From Clostridiales bacterium (GTDB lineage: Bacteria > Bacillota > Clostridia > Saccharofermentanales > Saccharofermentanaceae): DNA of 64,000 nucleotides. The stretch spans positions 1 through 64,000 of the forward strand of contig JAFVAY010000009.1 of assembly GCA_017480325.1 (NCBI GenBank), written 5' to 3'. How positions within the stretch are numbered: the stretch's first letter is position 1; the number at the start of each line of letters is the position of its first letter. A program made the translations under genes and the position numbers. The notes beneath the pieces are model-generated. The model was not told the origin of the DNA. It made no database searches and was given only the letters and a program-made list of their open reading frames with translations. Positions 58,571-64,000 of the stretch are shown piece by piece.

Positions 58571-59674
58571 TCAGTCCTTTACCGTGATCTTATTCTTGCC
58601 GGTGCGCTTAGATTCATAAAGTGCATCATCTGCACTCTTAAGCGCCGACTCCCAGTCAGAATCCGTGCGATCCTTATGATACCCTATACTAATAGTAATT
58701 GGCTTATCCGCGAAGGGGAAGCTCGTCTCCTCGAACAGCTTTCTCAGATTATCAAGCTCGTACAGATCCTCCTTCTTATTGGCATTCCTGAAGACTATAA
58801 CAAACTCTTCACCGCCGTATCTGCCGCAGAAGGATTCTCTGGTATTAAAGCGCCCGAGATACTCGCCCAGCTTCTTAAGTACAATATCTCCGTTATCATG
58901 GCCATAGTTATCATTAACATGCTTGAAGTTATCGATATCTATCATGGCGACGCCCACATGTGACATATTCCCGTTAAGGCTGAATACTGAGTGCGCGGCC
59001 TCTTCAAGATGAGCTCTGGAATACACTCCGGTCAAAGAGTCGAATTCATACCCCGCCTTATACTTCATTGCTCCTTCAGCTATCTCTATATTGATAAGAA
59101 GCTCACTGCTGGAGAACTTCTCAAGTCTGAATGCGAAATACGTAACTGCGGCCCCTACTACTATGCTCACTATAATATACTGCACTGTAATGTCAGCCTG
59201 ATCCGGGTAATCAATTATATGCGTCGCACCGGCAGCCAGTATGAAGAACATACATAATCCCGCCTGAACCTTGTGGAAGTAATGATCATGGAAGATACCC
59301 GAGAACATCAGAGCGAAGAAGGACAGCATCCATATGGGGATAAAGTAGCTATGTATTATCGCCAGCTCTCCGCAGAACATAAGGAAAGCAGTCGAACAGA
59401 CACGATTCTTTATCTCGTCCGTGAACTTGGGTGACCTGTTACAAAAATACATCAGAAGGAAAAGCGCGATGTTAATAGCACATGGCAGAAGTACTCTTTG
59501 AAGAGAATATCTGAGCACCGTCTGATAGAGGGTATCAGTTATATAAAAGTAGATACCAAGCCCTATCTCCAGAACAAAGCAGACAATGATCATAATGCGC
59601 ATAAAATGCTCTAAGCCTTTACGCACACCGAATTCCAGTTGCTTCATTGCACTATCGTGCTCCTGAACGGTCAT
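58571..59674 (-). CDS. membrane diguanylate cyclase (GGDEF)
   Basis: 367 residues from ATG 59674, with GGAGGGAG upstream; a longer frame exists but lacks a site. Six membrane helices (about 20-190), then a GGDEF domain with SRAHLEEAAHSV, MIDIDNFKHVND and GRYGGEEFVIVF. The active GGEEF motif indicates c-di-GMP synthesis from GTP. No RxxD inhibition site is seen five residues before it. First gene of the operon. Confidence 0.92.
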   Translation of the reverse strand: MTVQEHDSAMKQLEFGVRKGLEHFMRIMIIVCFVLEIGLGIYFYITDTLYQTVLRYSLQRVLLPCAINIALFLLMYFCNRSPKFTDEIKNRVCSTAFLMFCGELAIIHSYFIPIWMLSFFALMFSGIFHDHYFHKVQAGLCMFFILAAGATHIIDYPDQADITVQYIIVSIVVGAAVTYFAFRLEKFSSSELLINIEIAEGAMKYKAGYEFDSLTGVYSRAHLEEAAHSVFSLNGNMSHVGVAMIDIDNFKHVNDNYGHDNGDIVLKKLGEYLGRFNTRESFCGRYGGEEFVIVFRNANKKEDLYELDNLRKLFEETSFPFADKPITISIGYHKDRTDSDWESALKSADDALYESKRTGKNKITVKD

Positions 59675-59784
59675 AGCTCCCTCCTTCGCATAATAAAACA
59701 GAATAAGTATGTCATTATGAAAATCCACTTTCAAGAACTCCCGCACAACGTTCACGAATTCATAACTTTTATGTCAAGATTTGC

Positions 59785-59790
59785 TATAAT
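59785..59790 (+). promoter_or_regulatory. extended -10 promoter of the CPBP protease gene
   Basis: TGCTATAAT, an extended -10 with perfect TATAAT at 59785-59790, and a weak -35. AGGGAGGA follows, then ATG 59816. Divergent to the GGDEF gene. Confidence 0.6.
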
Positions 59791-59815
59791 TGCAGAAGTA
59801 TAAGGGAGGATCATT

Positions 59816-61018
59816 ATGGATACTAATGTCAGAACCAATAAAGCAACCCCCTGGATAGCTCTCGTAATATCGGTGATCTACGCCGTCTTGTATGTGATTT
59901 TCATGGTAGATGCCGCTTCAGTTGCAAGAAGCAGATTCACACCTGTACTGTTCCTGGCGACATCTATACTGTCCTTAGTGTTTATAGTATTTCTTCTGAT
60001 CAACAATAAGCTTGATCGTACCTACGATCCGTCGAACAAACGGATCGACGCCGTAAGCTACCGATATATGATCATCTCCATAATAATGATGATCCTACCT
60101 GTCATCCTTCAAATGCTGTTCTTCATGGTCATCCCCGATGCCGATGCCTTGGCTGATAAGTATCCCGCGAGGATCACCTTTGTCATATCCATTATCACGA
60201 TCTATATGATCGGGTTTCCGTCGCTGTGGCTCACTCTTCGTAGGATCCCAAAGATGACTATAGTTCCCGGGAGGATGGGGATAGGCAAATTCCTTATGTG
60301 CATTGCCATAACGGCGGGTCTGGCGCTGATCGGAACCATTATCGGCGCACCAATTCACATGCTGCTTACCGATCCCTTTACCGACAGCGATCTCTCCGGC
60401 ATCGCCGAGATAATGGTATCCTCCACCTTTATCGAGAGAACGGTCATGACCGGCGTATTGGCTCCTATATTCGAAGAGCTTATCTGCAGAAAGCTTCTCA
60501 TAGACCGCACCATAAGATACGGAGAGCACTTAAGTATTCTTATGTCAGGTATAATCTTCGGACTCATTCACGGTAACTTCCAGCAGTTCTTCTTCGCTAT
60601 GCTGATAGGTATGCTTTTCGCGCTGATTTACATAAGGACCGGAAGAGTGATCTACACCATCCTTCTTCACGCGACAGTCAACCTCTCTTCCTCTGTGGTT
60701 ACGGCAACACTGCTGATCAAGCTATTGCCCTACCTCGACGATATGGAGAATATCGAGAGCCTACCGGAAGATGTCCTTTTGGCCCTGTCTGTTCTGTCCC
60801 TGTGGCTGTTGTTTCTGGGTGCTGTCGCCTTGACCGGCATCATACTGCTTATAGTATTCTGGAAGAAGCTTCGCCCTTTTAATGTGCCCGATACTCCCTC
60901 TGTAGGAGGCTCGTTAAAACAGTTGTTCACGTCGCCTGTGTTCCTGGGACTTACGATACTGTGCCTTGCGCAATTCGCGGCATCATATCTTCCGGATATA
61001 GTGAATTACTTCAGATAA
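59816..61018 (+). CDS. CPBP-family intramembrane metalloprotease
   Basis: 400 residues, about ten membrane helices. Motifs: FEELICRKLL (EExxxR), FGLIHGNFQQF (FxxxH) and LLHATVNLS (HxxxN), the metal/catalytic triad of CPBP (Abi/Rce1-like) proteases. Such proteins process prenylated or bacteriocin-type peptides, or give immunity. Stands alone, downstream of its own promoter. Confidence 0.9.
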   Translation: MDTNVRTNKATPWIALVISVIYAVLYVIFMVDAASVARSRFTPVLFLATSILSLVFIVFLLINNKLDRTYDPSNKRIDAVSYRYMIISIIMMILPVILQMLFFMVIPDADALADKYPARITFVISIITIYMIGFPSLWLTLRRIPKMTIVPGRMGIGKFLMCIAITAGLALIGTIIGAPIHMLLTDPFTDSDLSGIAEIMVSSTFIERTVMTGVLAPIFEELICRKLLIDRTIRYGEHLSILMSGIIFGLIHGNFQQFFFAMLIGMLFALIYIRTGRVIYTILLHATVNLSSSVVTATLLIKLLPYLDDMENIESLPEDVLLALSVLSLWLLFLGAVALTGIILLIVFWKKLRPFNVPDTPSVGGSLKQLFTSPVFLGLTILCLAQFAASYLPDIVNYFR

Positions 61019-61023
61019 GAAGA

Positions 61024-62226
61024 TCAGTCATCATCTGGAGCATACTCATTCTGAACCTGCTCCGTGAAGCCTTCCTTAATCATCTCCACGATGATCCCAA
61101 CCAGCTCGGGGTCGAACTGAGTGCCGGCATTCTCCGTAAACTCTGAGATTATCTCGTCCCTGCCAAGAGACTTACGGTAACGCCTATCAGAACTCATCGC
61201 ATCACAGGCGTCGGCAATGCTGGCGATACGCGCATGAAGAGGTATCTTGTCGCCCTTAAGTCCGTCCGGATAACCCGTACCGTCGTATCTCTCATGGTGA
61301 TAGTGAGCGCAGTCAGAGATATCGGGAATGGCAGTAAAGCTCTCCAGCATCTGAACGCCCTTAATGGGATGAGTCTTTATTATCTCGTACTCGCTGTCAT
61401 TAAGTCTGCCCTTATTACGCAGTATCTGATCGGGAATACCTATCTTTCCTACATCATGAAGAAGCGTTCCGTAATACAGATTCTGAAGCTCCTCATCCTC
61501 GAGGCCGAGTCTTCTTCCGATCTCCTTGGCATATACGGCAACACGCACCGAGTGATTTCTTGTATATCGGTCCTTCGCATCAACAAAGGCAGTCAGGGTC
61601 CTGATAGACTGATCGATGATCTCCAGGTCGTGATTCCTCTGCTTCTGAAGCTTCTCGATTCTGGCATGAGACAGAAGGTGCGCTCCGAGGTACACGAGCC
61701 ACAGCAGATACAGCGCGAAAAGCACATAAGTCAGAGGCATAACTCCCGGATCAAGCGGCATAGTTCCCGTGACCGTGAAGCTGGATACATTAAGAAGATA
61801 TCTCGAATAGATTACGGCACCGAAGTAACGATCGGTGTAAGCATCTATGAAGTTAAGCTCTTCATCCGGTCTGAATATCAGAACATTACCGTCGGCTTCG
61901 AACGCTCCGTTCCAGGAGGAATCTATCTCGAAGGGACCGTCAAACTCAATTCTGATGGACCAGTCCGAGAGTCTTAGCTTATTGTTGTTATTCACATTAA
62001 AGGAATACTCGGCGCCGCACGGATGACCCGGGAATCTGTACATATCTTCCCAGATCTTACCTTCGGGATTAGACACCATAAAACCGACTTCATCGGATGA
62101 GGCTGTGAAGGTCCTCACCTTAGAGGATGCCTTCTTTATATAGAAGGCATAAACAGCGGTTCCTGCGAGGAGGACCACAAGTGATATTACAAGTATTCTT
62201 ACCGCCGAGTCTCTAAGCTTATTCAT
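61024..62226 (-). CDS. membrane HD-GYP domain protein
   Basis: 400 residues: one N-terminal helix, an extracytoplasmic sensor domain (about 35-165), a second helix, then HD-GYP: LLHDVGKIGIPDQIL, HHERYDGTGYPDGLKG and ADACDAMSSDRRYR. Predicted c-di-GMP phosphodiesterase, or a 3'3'-cGAMP hydrolase. Its ATG overlaps the ilvD stop (TGATG), so it is translated with ilvD. Confidence 0.92.
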   Translation of the reverse strand: MNKLRDSAVRILVISLVVLLAGTAVYAFYIKKASSKVRTFTASSDEVGFMVSNPEGKIWEDMYRFPGHPCGAEYSFNVNNNNKLRLSDWSIRIEFDGPFEIDSSWNGAFEADGNVLIFRPDEELNFIDAYTDRYFGAVIYSRYLLNVSSFTVTGTMPLDPGVMPLTYVLFALYLLWLVYLGAHLLSHARIEKLQKQRNHDLEIIDQSIRTLTAFVDAKDRYTRNHSVRVAVYAKEIGRRLGLEDEELQNLYYGTLLHDVGKIGIPDQILRNKGRLNDSEYEIIKTHPIKGVQMLESFTAIPDISDCAHYHHERYDGTGYPDGLKGDKIPLHARIASIADACDAMSSDRRYRKSLGRDEIISEFTENAGTQFDPELVGIIVEMIKEGFTEQVQNEYAPDDD

Positions 62227-63887
62227 CAGTAGTTGATTATAGCACCTTTATCCGCTGAAGAAACCATCTTCGCATAGCGCTTAAGGTAGCCTGTAAGCTC
62301 AGGGCGCTGCGGTGGAGTCATTGTCTTCTTCCTCTCGGAAAGCTCCTCGTCGGAGACCTTAAGCTCGATCTTATATTCTGGAATATTGATGGAGATTATG
62401 TCCCCGTCCTTGATATAGGCTATCGGGCCTCCCGAGATCGCCTCAGGGCTGATATGACCTATGGATGCGCCTCTGGTAGCCCCGGAGAATCTTCCGTCGG
62501 TTATGAGAGCGACTTCCTTGTCAAGGCCTGCACCTGCAATGGCTGATGTGGGAGAAAGCATCTCTCTCATACCGGGACCGCCGGCAGGACCCTCGTACCT
62601 TATAACGATAACATCTCCGGCCTTTACCTTACCGTCATAGATGAACTTAATGGCCTCCTCTTCACTATTAAAGCATCTTGCAGGTCCCTCATGAACCAGC
62701 ATCTCAGGAGCAACCGCGGATCTTTTGACAACGCAGCCGTCAGGAGCGAGATTGCCCTTAAGCACTGCGAGTCCTCCGGTCTTGGTGAAAGGATTATCAA
62801 GAGGCCTGATTACTTCAGGATCAATAACTCGTGCATTTGCAACATTCTCTTTTAAGGTCTTGCCCGTTACTGTCATAACATCGCCGTTAAGAAGGTCTGC
62901 ATCAAGAAGCTCCTTCATCACAGCATAGATACCGCCGGCTTCATTAAGATCCTCCATATATGTCGGGCCTGCAGGAGCCAAGTGACAGATATTCGGAGTT
63001 CTCTCCGATATCTCGTTAATGTGATCAAGATCGATCTTAATACCGCACTCATTGGCGATAGCAGGGATATGAAGCATGGAGTTAGTGGAACAGCCGATCG
63101 CCATATCAGCGGCGATAGCATTCTCAAAGGCTTCAGCCGTAAGGATGTCTCTGGGGCGAATATTATTCCTGACGCATTCCATAACCTGCATACCGGCGTG
63201 CTTTGCAAGGATTATTCTGTCCGAGTAAGGAGCCGGAATAGTACCGTTGCCCTTAAGACCCATTCCAAGGACCTCAGTCAGACAGTTCATGGAATTGGCA
63301 GTATACATACCTGAACAGGAGCCACAGGACGGACATACCTTATTAACGAATTCCTCCAGCTTCTCATCATCTATCTTACCTGCAGCATAAGCGCCGGTTG
63401 CCTCGAACATCGCGGAAAGGGAACGCTTCTTGCCGTCTACCTTACCTGCCAGCATAGGTCCTCCGCTTACGAAGACCGTAGGGATATTAAGTCTCGCGGC
63501 CGCCATCAGAAGTCCGGGGACATTCTTATCGCAGTTGGGGATCATTACGAGTCCGTCAAAGCCGTGAGCCATTACCATCGATTCGGTGGAGTCTGCGATC
63601 AGGTCACGGGTCACAAGAGAATACTTCATACCGATATGGCCCATGGCAATACCGTCGCAGACGGCAATAGCCGGGAAAACGATAGGGGTACCGCCGGCCA
63701 TAAAAACACCCTGTCTTACAGCCTCGGTGATCTTATCTATATTCATGTGTCCGGGAACGATCTCATTATAAGAGCTTACAATTCCGATAAGAGGTCTTGC
63801 CAGTTCTTCCTTGGTAAGTCCAAGCGCGTGATATAAGGATCTGTGGGGTGCATTCGAGAAACCGTCAACTATCGTTTCCTTGATCAT
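62226..63887 (-). CDS. ilvD: dihydroxy-acid dehydratase
   Basis: 553 residues, full length. Fe-S ligand cysteines are in [10 protein letters not shown] and [17 protein letters not shown]; the substrate region has [11 protein letters not shown] and [11 protein letters not shown]. It dehydrates dihydroxy acids to 2-oxo acids in isoleucine/valine and pantothenate synthesis. A hairpin precedes it at 63912-63939; no T-box elements are visible. Starts at ATG after AAGGTG. Confidence 0.97.
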   Translation of the reverse strand: MIKETIVDGFSNAPHRSLYHALGLTKEELARPLIGIVSSYNEIVPGHMNIDKITEAVRQGVFMAGGTPIVFPAIAVCDGIAMGHIGMKYSLVTRDLIADSTESMVMAHGFDGLVMIPNCDKNVPGLLMAAARLNIPTVFVSGGPMLAGKVDGKKRSLSAMFEATGAYAAGKIDDEKLEEFVNKVCPSCGSCSGMYTANSMNCLTEVLGMGLKGNGTIPAPYSDRIILAKHAGMQVMECVRNNIRPRDILTAEAFENAIAADMAIGCSTNSMLHIPAIANECGIKIDLDHINEISERTPNICHLAPAGPTYMEDLNEAGGIYAVMKELLDADLLNGDVMTVTGKTLKENVANARVIDPEVIRPLDNPFTKTGGLAVLKGNLAPDGCVVKRSAVAPEMLVHEGPARCFNSEEEAIKFIYDGKVKAGDVIVIRYEGPAGGPGMREMLSPTSAIAGAGLDKEVALITDGRFSGATRGASIGHISPEAISGGPIAYIKDGDIISINIPEYKIELKVSDEELSERKKTMTPPQRPELTGYLKRYAKMVSSADKGAIINY

Positions 63888-63904
63888 ATTAATTCACCTT
63901 CTTT

Positions 63905-63939
63905 TTATAAAATCCTCCCGAGGAAGTCCCCGGGAGGAT
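63905..63939 (-). terminator. hairpin between an upstream gene and ilvD
   Basis: Stem ATCCTCCCG / CGGGAGGAT (63912-63939) with a loop of ten bases, followed on the minus strand by TTTTAT. It may terminate the upstream gene or attenuate ilvD. The T-tract is weak. Confidence 0.55.
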
Positions 63940-63967
63940 CATCGTCAAACTATGATAACACAATATA

Positions 63968-64000
63968 TCAGTTATTGATGAGCTTATCCTCATCGGACCA
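63968..64000 (-). CDS. partial gene at the right edge, C-terminus only
   Basis: The frame entering from the right edge reads WSDEDKLINN and then TGA at 63968-63970. Only ten residues are visible, so no family can be assigned. It lies upstream of ilvD in the same direction and might be another amino-acid gene, which is a guess from position only. Confidence 0.3.
   Translation of the reverse strand, partial: WSDEDKLINN

Noticed and set aside
63888..64000. T-box riboswitch before ilvD
   Set aside because: No conserved T-box antiterminator sequence or specifier stem is visible in the 80 bases available; only a simple hairpin.
1..64000. rRNA, tmRNA, RNase P RNA or replication origin
   Set aside because: No sequence resembling these was found; only one tRNA is clear.

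Overview
The window looks like a chromosome segment of an anaerobic, low-to-medium GC Clostridia-type Bacillota. Indicators are a rimP-nusA-ylxR-ylxQ-infB-rbfA-nrnA-truB-ribF operon in Firmicutes order, an [FeFe]-hydrogenase-type protein, Rnf-like electron-transfer genes, a PTS with HPr and Enzyme I, PadR, DUF1700 and DUF4190 proteins, and strong AGGAGG ribosome binding sites. The taxon is inferred from gene content only; no rRNA is present.

Region by region. (1) 1-3.83 kb is an AT-richer accessory stretch full of broken genes: a possible transposase tail, a truncated alpha/beta hydrolase, a RelB/DinJ antitoxin whose RelE-type toxin is cut and fused to the tail of a DUF2075 helicase gene, an intact DUF234 ATPase, and a DUF6273 fragment. 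It ends at the 3' end of a tRNA-Arg(CCT) gene, as expected of a decayed island. (2) 3.9-11.8 kb is one minus-strand operon: zinc-ribbon membrane protein, the housekeeping sigma factor RpoD with a very long Lys/Ala/Thr-rich N-terminal tail, then a divergent Rnf-like set (RnfC, RnfD, RnfG-like and a 426-residue membrane protein that looks like two RnfA/E modules in one chain) with no RnfB. (3) 11.8-13.7 kb is an ABC-2 exporter pair. (4) 13.8-20 kb is a self-contained sucrose PTS operon: EIIBCA, a fused sucrose-6-phosphate hydrolase/fructokinase, HPr without the regulatory serine, and Enzyme I. (5) 20.1-21.3 kb is a PadR-DUF1700-TM operon. (6) 21.4-31.8 kb is the large translation/nusA operon extended by lgt and rodA, with an attenuator-like hairpin in its leader. 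(7) 31.9-38.4 kb holds small membrane, P-loop, ArsR/YhbD regulatory and lipoprotein genes and a YidC-sulfatase fusion. (8) 38.4-45.8 kb is a sugar ABC importer behind a RES-domain gene, an MntP-ZIP fusion and a C_GCAxxG_C_C protein. (9) 45.8-50 kb has VWA, macro-domain, CAP/DUF4214 and acidic lipoprotein genes. (10) 50-55 kb has a GH3 glucosidase and an HD / [FeFe]-hydrogenase-like / YfcE operon. (11) 55-64 kb has small membrane proteins, a DUF815 ATPase, a YunG-flavin oxidase fusion, a GGDEF cyclase, a CPBP protease, an HD-GYP protein and ilvD.

The main theme is unusual gene fusion: RnfA/E-like, sucrose hydrolase-fructokinase, YidC-sulfatase, MntP-ZIP and YunG-PNPOx. The strongest candidates for something undescribed are the compact Rnf-like complex tied to rpoD, the YidC-sulfatase protein, and the exporter-importer metal transporter fusion placed next to a RES NADase-type gene. 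All functions are read from sequence motifs recalled from family knowledge; no database search was run.
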